64,000 nt of DNA from Bolinopsis microptera (Eukaryota; Ctenophora; Tentaculata; Lobata; Bolinopsidae), in NCBI RefSeq assembly GCF_026151205.1, contig NC_087078.1:1154175-1218174 (forward strand), written 5' to 3'. Position numbers and translations under genes: made by a program. Positions 1 through 9,799 of the stretch are shown here, in pieces (the first letter of the stretch is position 1; each line of letters opens with the position of its first letter). The notes beneath the pieces were generated by a model that was not told the origin of the DNA, ran no database searches, and saw nothing but the letters and a program-made list of their open reading frames with translations.

Positions 1-1039
1 TCCTGTTTCGCTGAAACAGTTATGATCTATGACTATAGTGACTACAAGTTACAAGGTTTTGTCCTGCACCGAGGACGTTAAGGACTTTATCGTGTAAATC
101 AATTTGGGAGCAACCCGTGTTATCAGTACCACGCAGCTGTTGTCATAAGCGTTTAGTCTTCATGACCTGCAAATCACGTCCTATAATATATGTTCTACAA
201 TCACTAAGGGAAGCTAATTCCTAATTCCTATGAAAATGATGATTTTGTGAGTTAGCTCATTAGGGGGGATTGCACTCATTGCGGTCTGTTTGGACTGTAG
301 AGAGAGTTCATACTTTCATACGACATTTTTATGCGTGTTTTCAAATATAATAGGCGGATTAATACTTTAGCATTTCTATTGCGATAGTGAAGTCCCGGCC
401 GTAAGCGCGGGTTACACTAGTAATTAAATAATTACAATATTTGTCCCATGGCTCCAAGAAGTCGGCTCCCACATTAGGTGCAGAAAACAATGCGAAACCG
501 GAAAATTAATAACAGAACATATTGCACGGAGAAACCTTGCGCAGTTATAAAATTGAAAGATTTAAATTAAACAAATTTCATTAAAAGTTAGATCTTTTGC
601 GTGATTTCAGGATTTGATTTGATTGGAAGATTGAATTCTATGATTAAATTTTTTAATGGAATCTTATACGTCCTACGACGGTCGACGAATTCAGTACCTC
701 AAGTGGCTAGCTCTATTTGCCTAAGAACTAACCGAGGCCGCTACAGAGTGTTAATTGTATGTTGCCTATGCACCTATTAAACTCCATATTTTTTGTTAAT
801 ACTATGACCATTTGTAAATCTGCTTTTCAAATAGCACAAGATTTTGCACTAGCGTAGCCAAGCGAAGGAATTTTGAATTTGATAAATCCTTTTTCTGATC
901 ATATTGCCCATAAAACTGTAATAGTAATACTTTCAGGATCAGATATCAAAATTACGTAATAACAATTTTGGGCGCTTAACTAAAAATATCGTAAAATGAT
1001 TTTGTTTAAAAAACGAAATTACCATTAACCAGGTTCGCC
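1..1039. other. gene-poor AT-rich leader
   Basis: I see no convincing coding region, RNA gene or recognisable transposon here. The sequence is AT-rich with scattered stops in all frames. The last part is presumably upstream DNA of the acidic repeat protein gene that starts at 1040, but I cannot point to a clear TATA box or initiator. Confidence 0.5.
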
Positions 1040-1522
1040 ATGAAAACCACGTGCCTTCTAGTTCTACTTTTGGTATGTGTGATACCGTACATGCGAGCTG
1101 AAAGTGAAGGAGATAACGGAGATGCAGCTGCCGGAGATGCAGCTGCCGGAGATGCAGCTGCCGGAGATGCAGCTGACGGAGATGCAGCTGCCGGAGATGC
1201 AGCTGACGGAGATGCAGCTGCCGGAGATGCAGCTGACGGAGATGCAGCTGCCGGAGATGCAGCTGACGGAGATGCAGCTGCCGGAGATGCAGCTGACGGA
1301 GATGCAGCTGATGATGACAAAGACGAGGACGATCACCATGAGGACCAAGACGAGGACGATCACCATGAGGACCAAGACGAGGACGATCACCACGAGGACC
1401 AAGACGAGGACGATCACCATGAGGACCAAGACGAGGACGATCACCATGGCGACTTTTCAGCTGGTACAGGTGTTAAGATCAGCAGTATTGTCTTCGGTGT
1501 TGTGGCAGCAAGGTTCCTTTAA
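1040..1522 (+). CDS. secreted acidic repeat protein, possible lipid-anchored tail
   Basis: A 160-residue open frame starting at the first ATG after several upstream stops. Residues 1-20 form a classic signal peptide (MKTTCLLVLLLVCVIPYMRA). The mature part has two repeat blocks: about 14 units of the five-residue motif GDAAA/GDAAD (residues about 26-93), then four and a half units of the nine-residue motif DEDDHHEDQ (about 95-137). The tail ends in a hydrophobic stretch (SSIVFGVVAARFL) preceded by small residues, which could be a GPI-attachment signal; this is inference. The Asp/Glu/His-rich block could bind divalent metal ions. The other frames across this region are open only because the repeats are multiples of three. 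No family is recognised. An AATAAA lies about 100 bp downstream. Confidence is moderate because low-complexity frames can be spurious, but the signal peptide argues for a real gene. Confidence 0.65.
   Translation: MKTTCLLVLLLVCVIPYMRAESEGDNGDAAAGDAAAGDAAAGDAADGDAAAGDAADGDAAAGDAADGDAAAGDAADGDAAAGDAADGDAADDDKDEDDHHEDQDEDDHHEDQDEDDHHEDQDEDDHHEDQDEDDHHGDFSAGTGVKISSIVFGVVAARFL
1118..1310 (+). repeat. 15 bp coding minisatellite (30 bp higher-order unit)
   Basis: About 13 units of GGAGATGCAGCTGCC. After the first three, the units alternate strictly between a GCC and a GAC version, giving a 30 bp higher-order repeat that encodes GDAAAGDAAD. The alternation shows that the most recent expansion copied a two-unit block. 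Confidence 0.9.
1322..1448 (+). repeat. 27 bp coding minisatellite
   Basis: Almost five units of a 27 bp repeat encoding DEDDHHEDQ. One synonymous change (CAC for CAT) marks the third unit. It directly follows the 15 bp array within the same reading frame. Confidence 0.9.
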
Positions 1523-1621
1523 GTTAAAAACAGTTATGAAGATATGTCGTGTCAACGCATCTAAGGACCAATAAGCGTACAATTTCAATTTAGACTTGAT
1601 CATAGAATTGCTAAAATTTTA

Positions 1622-1627
1622 AATAAA
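1622..1627 (+). promoter_or_regulatory. candidate poly(A) signal for the acidic repeat gene
   Basis: AATAAA about 100 bp after the stop codon at 1522, in the expected orientation and distance. The rest of 1523-2036 shows no gene. Confidence 0.45.
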
Positions 1628-2036
1628 ATAGTTTCAGATTTAAGTAGAATGTTTGACACCCTGTTTACAGTTTATTACCAATCCTATAAGGATAGTATTT
1701 ACATATTTAGCTCATATATTTAATCTAAAATTTGTAAAAATCATTTTGTCCTGTAAAGTGTAACAAATAGTTTTACTTATCATTAAAATGAAATGAAATG
1801 TTCACACAAAATAAAAAGTTCTGTGGTAATCGTTAAGCGGCTAGCGTAAAGTACTATCTATGGCTACGGAACTTTTTTATTCGAACCCAGCTTTTATACT
1901 TTTTATTGAATTTTAACTTTCGCAAAATCATGGGCATCTAAAAATCTAACTGAAATTAAATAATTGTTTCCTATTATAAGTATAAATATTAAATATAAAT
2001 AAAAGTAGAAAATTCTACCATCTGCTTACCTTCGAG

Positions 2037-2280
2037 AGATGGCGAGGTGGGGGTGTAGGAGTCGTCCCCTTTCCCAGCGCCGGGAGAAGAGGACGGGTGG
2101 CCCACCCCGAAACCAGAGCCGGAGACGGTGACCGTCTGCAAATGCTAAATGATACCGAGAATGAGATCGGTTGCTCGCTTTTCCCATTCATTCACGGCTT
2201 ACGAATTGTAAAAAGTTTCGATTAATTACATCGATCACATACTGTACAAATCTCTTTGGGTTGCTTTCGGGTCGTATGAT
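2037..2280 (+). repeat. diverged copy of the 38.0 kb foldback family
   Basis: The stretch from the motif ATGATACCGAGAATGAGATC (near 2148) through CACGGCTTACGAATTG and TCTCTTTGGGTTGC (near 2250) matches, in the same order, the right arm of the foldback element at 38,047-38,566 read on its minus strand. The 2037-2140 part is GC-richer and not shared, so this looks like a partial or chimeric copy. Confidence 0.6.
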
Positions 2281-4153
2281 GTCAAAACTGAAAGTGAAAG
2301 TATACTCCAGTCGTATCCGCCTTGGGCCAACACTTTCAGTCTTAGTTAGCTATTTAGCCTTAGGGGTCTCAAGAAAAAAAAATTTCGAAATCAATATTTT
2401 AGCTATTTTTGACAGTAAAGAGTAATGTCTATCATCTGCTTTTGTTCCTATCAAAAAATTTTGTTCCTAGCCGAAGTTATCGCTGGTCAAAGGTCAGCGC
2501 TCATAAGTAATTGTATTGTGCGAGCGATTTTCTATCAGTATCACGCGTAGTGAAAATCGAGTTTATCTGGCGTAGTGAAAATCGAGTCTAAAAATATTTT
2601 TCTCCGACTGTTTTTGATTAATCACCCTGAAACTTTCAAAATATGTGTTAGGGATCATTTAGAAGAGATTGTCCGGGCAGAATTTTGAGGAAGGTCTTTA
2701 AAACGTTTTTATTATATTTTGAAAATCTTGGACCTCATCCATGAATAATGTCAATTTCAGACTAAAATATTTAATTTTTGGGAAGGGTGGCTTTTTTTGG
2801 AAGGTGCTTCACTATTAACCATATTTTTTATTACTATCATTAATTCAAATATATTTCCAACAAAATTTAGTTAAAAATAACTATGAAGTTTGATTTTGTA
2901 AAAAAATTACAGAAGTGGAAAAAAGTTACACTTTCTACGGTACACCCTGTACTTCAAGTAGCGTGACGTAATCGCTGCTACTGCTAGCTTTGTTCAACTG
3001 TTATATGATTACTGTGTGACATTACATTTATCAGTACGTAATGATAATGATTAATTATCCGCATAGTAGCTTTTAAAGTGAAGTTATCGGCTCATATTAT
3101 TTCGCTTGCCCAAAAATGATCTCTTGACTTGGGTTTTTAAGATTTAGTGGGGGCTAAGTTATTGAACTTTTATTAAATTCCACGATGAAAGTTCAGTAAA
3201 TAATTTAAATTGAATAACTATAATTGGAAGTCATGATTGATGATTTAAGTGTTAAGTTTGAGATTGTCCACCTAGATACAGGACCCTGTTACTTATATAA
3301 ATAGCTTATTCTATTTTAATTTTAGTACATGGTTATCCGGTTGAAAAAATACGATTGACTAAATGTAAATTTGCAATATCGCCGATTATGGATTTAATAA
3401 GGGATCAAAATTATTATTACCCTTAGATGCAGGTAGGAAAAATTAATTATCTAATTGTCTATAATAATTAATTATTTGTAGGTTTACAACCTACCAGGAC
3501 GCGCGCCGAGTTGGACTCGTCGACGGAACAAATATTTTACGAGTATCACCCGTTAATTAATTATCAGTATCTGTGATAATAATCTCGGCAGAATTGGCGC
3601 TTTCCAAATTGTTCCAATTATACGGTGAATTACTGGACAAATAGTTTGTTGACGTGATTAATTTCATTATTTTAATTTTCGATCATTTCATTTTTTATAA
3701 TTTCTCCGCGTCCGTTGTAATTAATAATTATGACAGTACCGCAGACTTACGTTTTAATAAAAGTCGTGCCACGCGCACGCGCCTTGAAAAATAATTAAGC
3801 TTCGTTTATATGATTGAGCACAGTAAATCTCAAAAATGAGAGGGCTGAAACTTTGAACAACAGCTTTGAATGACAGCTACGATTGACGTTTAAAATCTGT
3901 AAAACAGTTTAAATAGAGTAACACGTTAGTGACACTGACAATGGCTGTCCTGACGAGGAACTGTAGAAAAAAAATTAGCTGAAAAGAAATAATTCTCGAG
4001 AACATTAATTCTCTGTTCCACTTTTTGAAATTGATGTTGTGATTTGTTTCAGCGCAGTTTGAATAACAGTATAAACAGCATTTATAATTTATAAAATCAA
4101 AAAGTAGAAAGTACTGTCAAAAAGAAGTAAAGTTCAGCGATTGGAAGGAAAAA
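2281..4153. other. AT-rich intergenic DNA
   Basis: No gene is supported. A short GC-rich patch at about 3497-3530 (motif GCGCGCCGAGTTGG) recurs in corrupted form near 58,295, so part of this DNA is a dispersed repeat and may belong to the flank of the Penelope-like element that follows. Confidence 0.4.
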
Positions 4154-5620
4154 GTGTTATCAATAGTTTCCAATCGTATTGAATATAACAAGAAAAACTT
4201 TCCTGAAACATTTGAAATAAAAGAAAACACACTGGAAAAAGATGATGTTAAAAGAAGTCTTAAATTGCTGAAAAGTAAATACATTATTTGTAGTATCGAC
4301 AAAGCTTCTGGTAATTTTTCATTTATTTGTAAACAGTTTTATGTAAAAACTCTTGTCAATGAAATGGGTTTTGATCCTAATACTCTAGAATGTATAGGTA
4401 ATGATACATATAAACCCTGTAGCGAAGACGAGACTCATTATGTCAATAAAATATCTGAGAGTCTAAAGGAGAGATTTAATGTACAAGTTGAAGATAAAAA
4501 CTTGCGACTAGCACGCATCTTCTGGAACCCTAAGCTTCATAAGAACCCTTACAAGGCGAGGTTCATTGCAGGTGCCCGTTTTTGCGTTACGAAACAACTT
4601 AACGTCCAAGTTAACTGTTGTCTGAAACTTTTGAGGAAATACTTCAAGAAATACTGCGAGGCAATCTACAACAACAGCGGTATAAACATGTTTTGGAGCA
4701 TAGATTCCTCAAGTGAATTCCTTGAAGCTATCAAAAATAGCGATGTTTATAATATACAAGTATATGATTTTACTACTCTTTATACCAGATTAGACTTGAT
4801 TGAAGTAGAGAATATGATTAATGAAGTTGTTGATTTAATATTTTCAGACCGTAATAGATATATTTGTATTTCTAAAAGAGACAGTAATACATGTTTCTTT
4901 TCCAATAAAACCTATGATTCTCATGCCTGCTTTAGTCAAGATGACCTAAAAGAGGCTGTTAAATTTGTTATTTACAACACTTATGTCGTCTTCGGTGGGA
5001 TTGTATTCATACAAACCAAAGGTATTCCTATGGGTGGAAATTCAAGTTCCCCTATAGCTGATCTCACTGTTGGCAAAAAGGAATTTAATTATATGAAACG
5101 TTTACTTCAGGAAAAGAAAATGGGATTAGCAAAGATATTATCCAATAATAAACGATATGTTGACGATTTATCTATTATTAACTACCTTTACTTTCATAAA
5201 TTGATTAAAGATATTTATCCTAATTCATTGGAGATGGAGCGAGCTGGTTCCAATAATAAAATCATTAACTACCTTGATTTAAATATTAATATTTCCACAG
5301 AAGGACTAGAAATATCAGTGTATAACAAAACTGATGATTTTAATTTTCATGTTGTATCCCTTACATTTCCTCACAGTAACATCCCAACCGAGGTTGGCTA
5401 CAACGTTTTTTCAAGTCAAGTTCTTAGATATGGTAATGTTTGCACTAGATTGGATATCTTTACCTCCCATCTTCACAAAATATTCAAAATTCTAATTGAT
5501 AGAGGATATAGCCGTGATAGACTGATTAAAGGCATTAAACGTTGTCTGAGGAAATATGATAACGTTTTCAGGAAGTTCGGTATTCTAGATGACCATAACA
5601 TTATTAAAGAACTCCCCTAA
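4154..5620 (+). CDS. Penelope-like reverse transcriptase, uninterrupted
   Basis: A 488-residue open frame. RT motifs are in order: PKLHKNPYKARFIAG (about 143-157), the PLE-type start of the RT core; motif A with YDFTTLYT (catalytic Asp, about residue 205); motif B KGIPMGGNSSSPIADL (about 290-305); motif C RYVDDL with the catalytic Asp pair (about 334-339); then the NYLDLNI and FPHSNIP stretches typical of this group. The enzyme would copy the element RNA into DNA at a nicked target. I see no GIY-YIG endonuclease after the RT, so this is either an endonuclease-less type or 3'-truncated. The start is uncertain, because the ATG lies close to the first RT block and an upstream exon or truncated N-terminus is possible. 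The frame has no stops, in contrast to the neighbouring LINEs, so the copy is probably fairly young. Confidence 0.85.
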   Translation: MLSIVSNRIEYNKKNFPETFEIKENTLEKDDVKRSLKLLKSKYIICSIDKASGNFSFICKQFYVKTLVNEMGFDPNTLECIGNDTYKPCSEDETHYVNKISESLKERFNVQVEDKNLRLARIFWNPKLHKNPYKARFIAGARFCVTKQLNVQVNCCLKLLRKYFKKYCEAIYNNSGINMFWSIDSSSEFLEAIKNSDVYNIQVYDFTTLYTRLDLIEVENMINEVVDLIFSDRNRYICISKRDSNTCFFSNKTYDSHACFSQDDLKEAVKFVIYNTYVVFGGIVFIQTKGIPMGGNSSSPIADLTVGKKEFNYMKRLLQEKKMGLAKILSNNKRYVDDLSIINYLYFHKLIKDIYPNSLEMERAGSNNKIINYLDLNINISTEGLEISVYNKTDDFNFHVVSLTFPHSNIPTEVGYNVFSSQVLRYGNVCTRLDIFTSHLHKIFKILIDRGYSRDRLIKGIKRCLRKYDNVFRKFGILDDHNIIKELP

Positions 5621-6278
5621 TATCTTTTGATTATTGAAACACGGGTACTAACTCTGCTAAACTGAACAAATTCTGAAACTTAGGTGAATAAGTGTACAAC
5701 GTGCTAAACCGAAGTTCAGACTGACCAGTGAAAATGGGCGAGCGTACCAAGTGTCATTTTAATTAGAAGTTTTAGTCAGTGATTTATTATTGAAGCTTGT
5801 AATTACAATATCTAATGCTCCTATAAATACTTTAATTAATTGTTTGTTCCGTTATTCTTTTTCCTTCCTCTTTAATTCCTTGTCATCCCCTTTAGTTTTA
5901 AGATTCTTGCTATAAATGGCTACAGCTAACACTATTAATGCTAAGTACCAAACAACAAGTGGGAGGTGGATCGTTGGTATACCATTAAATCGATTGAACA
6001 CCGCAATTCCAGTCGCAAGCCTGGGACCACTACTAGCATAGTCACAACATCGACAAAGCTGCCATATAGCCTGACTGACAATTTTCTCGACTGACTGACA
6101 ATGTTTCTTCTTTTTCCCCATTTAGAATAAAAAGATTAGTACATTTTAGCTTATGATTAATATCATATTTTTACCTATACTTTACCTAGATTAACTATTT
6201 AATTTATCGGCAGCGGTCCACTCTACCTATGATTTATTAGTTAATTAGTTAATGTAACCTTTAAGATCAGTGAACGAA
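5621..6278. other. intergenic, with a foldback-family end at 6209-6234
   Basis: An 89-codon minus-strand frame at 5852-6121 is not supported by any recognisable domain. At about 6209-6234 the sequence CAGCGGTCCACTCTACC followed by ATGATT matches the terminal arm of the foldback element at 38,047-38,566, so a fragment of that family ends here. Confidence 0.5.
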
Positions 6279-6282
6279 TTAG

Positions 6283-7291
6283 GTGATTGGTCCAGTCGTC
6301 TTTCTTCTTTACGTCAACGATCTAGATCAGTACGTGAAAGATTCCAAACTTAGCAGCTTTGCCGATGACACCCGAATAGGCAGAAAAATATCAACTTTAA
6401 ACGACTGCAATCTTCTTCAAGAAGATCTAAACAAAATCATACTTTGGTCCGAGGACAACAACATGAAACTGCACGAAAACAAGTTTGAAATTGTTTGCTA
6501 TAGAACACCGGCCTCTAAATCACTTTCAGAGGAGCTGCCATTTATGAGTGACATCACAAACTACACCACTCCAAATGGATCAGTCATAGAAAGAAGCCCA
6601 TTAGTGCGTGACCTATGAGTCAACATGTCCGATGATTACTCCTGCACACCACATATCAATATCATGGTTGACAAGGCACGTCAGATGGCATCTTGGGTTC
6701 TTGGAGTATTCAAAAGTTCAAAGACAGGACGACACCTGTTATGCTCCAGCTCTACAAATCCCTGATAAGGTCCAGAGTGGAGTACTGCTGCCCGCTCTGG
6801 AACCCACCAAGATCTATGATATTCAGTCTATCGAGAGCATACAACGCCAGTTCACTAGACGGATTCTAGGGCTCAAAGACACCGATTATTGGAATAAACT
6901 GAAGGAACTGAAAGTTACAAGTTACATCCCTGCAAAGACACCGAGAACGCTACACCATCACACATCTGTGGAAAGTTTTCCAAGATATATGTCCAAATGA
7001 CCTAGATGTACAGTTCGGAGAGAATGCCAGACTGGGAGTTAAAGTTATACTCCCTTCTCTCACAAAAAAGCATCAGCCACCTACGACCACTCATTCGCAG
7101 TGAGAGCTGGAAGACTCTGGAATGTTCTCCCCATAATTGTCAATACTCAAAAGACTTTGGCAAGCTTCAACACATTTTTTAGACTTCTTAGACACCCTTC
7201 TGGACAAGCCCCCTACTCCTGGATACAGTGCAGAAACTCTAACTCGATAATATACTGGTGCAGTCAAGGAGGTGGTCCGCAGATTGCGTGA
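6283..7291 (+). pseudogene. LINE ORF2 C-terminal remnant (RT motif C to end)
   Basis: Coding signal is spread over three frames, so there are at least two frameshifts. The first segment (6283-6618) has FADDTRIG, the catalytic motif C of a CR1/L2-type RT, followed by NMKLHENKFE. The second (6608-7000) carries the conserved DIQSIESIQRQFTRRI stretch, and the third (7100-7291) carries the RLWNVLP block and ends in WCSQGGGPQIA. These blocks line up with the same order in the minus-strand copy at 7457-8170 (RLWNCIP and WGGQQL). It is non-functional. Confidence 0.85.
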
Positions 7292-7317
7292 TGGCCGTGA
7301 GGATGCCTACTTCTAAA

Positions 7318-7350
7318 CCTCTCAAATCTCAATAGGTAGGATTTGAGAGG
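7318..7350 (+). repeat. 3' UTR hairpin of the plus-strand LINE
   Basis: Perfect 11 bp arms, CCTCTCAAATC and GATTTGAGAGG, around an 11 nt loop, just downstream of the ORF2 stop. LINE 3' UTR stem-loops are often what the RT binds to prime on, so this is a plausible recognition hairpin (inference). Confidence 0.6.
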
Positions 7351-7456
7351 ATTTGCCGATGAAATCTTAAAAATAATATGTGTCTAGAGCAAAACGCACG
7401 ATTTTATACCTTACCTTTGATACCTTTGATCTGCTTCGTCGAAACTCGACAGGCCA

Positions 7457-8170
7457 TCAGAGTTGCTGACCACCCCAGAGAGCAGATGCCTCTCGATCGT
7501 TACGCCAGTCCAGTATAGAATTGGAGTTCGGTGATGTGAAGCCCCGGATTGGCGGTTTATCCGGCAAGGAAAGCATGAATGCCGTCATATGATGCTTGAA
7601 GCCATCATGTTTGAAGACTGCACGTATGTGCGAAGGTATACAGTTCCAGAGTCTGGGACCCATTACACCAAATGATGTTTCATAAAGAGTCTGGTGAGCA
7701 GCTGAGCTTTTTGTACGGACAGCTGGAACCTTAGCAAGGGTACCCAATCGTGGATTTACTGTGAACTGTACTTCAAGGTCGTTGGATGTGAAACCATGTA
7801 GGATTTTCCACATGTGCATGACAATGTAACGTTCTCTGCGCCTCTGAAGTGACATGAGGGACAGGGTTTTTATGCGATCTCAATAATGGAGATGCTGTAA
7901 ACCATGGATCTTTGAAGTGAAAGTTCTTTGTACACTTTCAAGCTCCTGAATGTCATACACTTTGGCCGGATTCCACAGAGGAGAGCAATACTCTAAGTGG
8001 CTACGGACTAGTGACTTGTATAGTGTTAACATAACACCAGTATTGCGAGAGTGGAAGACACTGAATACCCATGCTGCCATCTTCCTCGCTTTATCACAAC
8101 TAGATCGTATGTGTGATGTCCAGGACGTATCACTGGATACTGTTATACCGAGATCACGGAGCTGATCCAC
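7457..8170 (-). pseudogene. LINE ORF2 C-terminal domain
   Basis: On the minus strand two segments (8170-7880 and 7855-7457) encode the post-RT region: LGITVSSDTSWTSHI, then YKSLVRSHLEYCSPLWNP (the conserved SLVRSxLEY block of CR1/L2/jockey-like RTs), DIQELESVQRTFT, and finally RLWNCIP and WGGQQL. One frame change separates them. Two pieces show this is the continuation of ORF2 after the insertion at 8197-9475: the codons upstream of 8170 read into the insertion border, and the matching upstream block ends at 9476 on its far side. Confidence 0.8.
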
Positions 8171-8196
8171 AGGACTGAGGATAGTACCAGTTGATG

Positions 8197-9475
8197 TTCT
8201 GTATTATATATATATATATTAATCTAAGAGACGAAACAAAACGAATCATCATACAACAAATTTTAAAATCCTGCGGCACAGGATCCTGTTGTTTTCCTAC
8301 TCTGCCTCTCCCAAACCCCTCTCCTTCCCCTTTCTTCAGGTTTATTCTTCAATTTTTTAAATTAGATAGCAGATATATTTTCTTTCGAATTAGTAATGGC
8401 ATTATACATTATTTGGTATCGTATGTATGTTGTGTTTAGTGTTTGCTAACTAGGTATGTGCTGTATATTTTGAAGAATTTTGAGGCTCACGACGTCTCGT
8501 CCCATGGGTTGAGTTGTAAGCTGAGTATATGTTCAAATCGCCTTACTTCGTATGGTGAAACATCGACAGGTTTGCCTTGACCTTTCGGACGAGTGTTTGC
8601 CCACCGGGGATCAAAAAATATGATCACCATGAACATTACTTTGACACGTGAACTTATCAAACGACTGTAATGATTCCATTAAATTTTCTTAGTATATTTA
8701 GCTAGTTTATAGTAGATACACACGATCACAGAATAGAAGAGCACAATTGGGCTCTTTGTTCTGCGACCGTGTTTCCTCGGTGGGCCGACAGGTTTTTGTT
8801 GTGTAGTAGTGCTGGGGAAAAAACACGCTTTAAATATCAATGAATGTAAATATTGTTAATTGACATTAGTGCCACAGTTTATGTGGTGAAAACAAATTTA
8901 TGGTCAAACATTATATATCGTAGAAGGGCATGATTTACCCACATCACTAAGCATCTGGATGGATAATTAGCACACAAGGATAAACTGACCTTTAAACATG
9001 ACCACCAGCTATACCACGTAATCATAGCTCCAAAATAAATAAATTGCTCTACATAGAAACATCTGGCCTGATCTTATCACATTGTGGTCCCCTGGGGTTC
9101 GGTAAAGCCCTTACAGGCAACTGGGTCCTTTTACCAGCCACAATAAAACTAGTCATGCCAGTACTGTCATAAACTGTAACCAACTATTTAAAAATAAGAT
9201 ATCTTTTGCTAGAATTTTACATTTTAAGCCATAGAGCAATCTTCTCAATTTTAAAATTTAAAAATAACATTTTACCCTAACTATGATGTGGTGGCATTTC
9301 ATACTTAACTAAAATTCAACTTTGAAAGTCAATAGATTATTAGTCACAATGAAATTATAGTTTAAGACATCCATTTTGCATTGTGTTTCCAATATTAGAA
9401 TTTATGATATGTATTGATTGAATAATTGGTAATAAATTTAACTTTTGTTTTATTAACTTTTGTTTTATTATTGGA
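8197..9475. mobile_element. about 1.28 kb insertion inside LINE ORF2
   Basis: This block interrupts LINE ORF2 between ELPFVHEQFQ (ending near 9476) and YRTSTGTILSPVDQLRD (beginning near 8196). ATTA occurs at both borders and may be a short target duplication. The right end carries two units of AACTTTTGTTTTATT, like a simple-repeat tail of a SINE or LINE; the left end is a TA run. No coding capacity is recognisable, so the class is unknown. Confidence 0.6.
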
Positions 9476-9791
9476 ACTGTTCATGGACAAAAGGAAGCTC
9501 ATAGAGAGGATTACGTTTGTTGGCAAGATGACATATGTACTCAAACTTATCCTCATGTAGTGCCATGTTGTTTCTTGATGACCATTCAGTGACTTTGTCA
9601 AGATCAGACTGAAGCTCAGTAACATTATGTGAATCACTGATGGATCTGCAAATTCTTGTGTCGTCAGCGAAACATCTTAACGTTGAATGCAACACGCAGC
9701 TAGCAATGTCATTAATGAATATCAAAAACAGTATGGGACCTAAAACTGTTCCTTGGGGGACACCACTCATAATAAGAGCAATGATAGACAT
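9468..9791 (-). pseudogene. LINE ORF2 segment with RT motifs B-C
   Basis: Encodes SGVPQGTVLGPILFLIFIND (motif B), RCFADDTRI (motif C with both catalytic aspartates), and NMALHEDKFE. It continues the ORF2 at 9800-11752 in another frame, so one frameshift near 9800 breaks the RT between motif A (AKAFDKVDH) and motif B. Confidence 0.85.
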
Positions 9792-9799
9792 GTGACCAT

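Larger units (their letters stand above)
6279..7375 (+). mobile_element. 5'-truncated CR1/L2-like LINE, plus strand
   Basis: The 3' third of a non-LTR retrotransposon: it begins inside RT motif B/C territory (GPVVFLLYVNDL) and runs through the RT C-terminal domain to a short 3' UTR with a hairpin at 7318-7350. 5' truncation is usual for target-primed reverse transcription. It converges tail-to-tail with the minus-strand LINE copy that ends near 7415. Confidence 0.8.

Noticed and set aside
1006-1574. Three further long frames over the acidic repeat gene
   Set aside because: They are shadows that stay open because the repeats are 15 and 27 bp; they have no signal peptide and no plausible domain.
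5852-6121. 89-codon minus-strand frame with a hydrophobic segment
   Set aside because: One possible membrane segment but no signal, no homology that I recognise and no splice or poly(A) context; probably chance.
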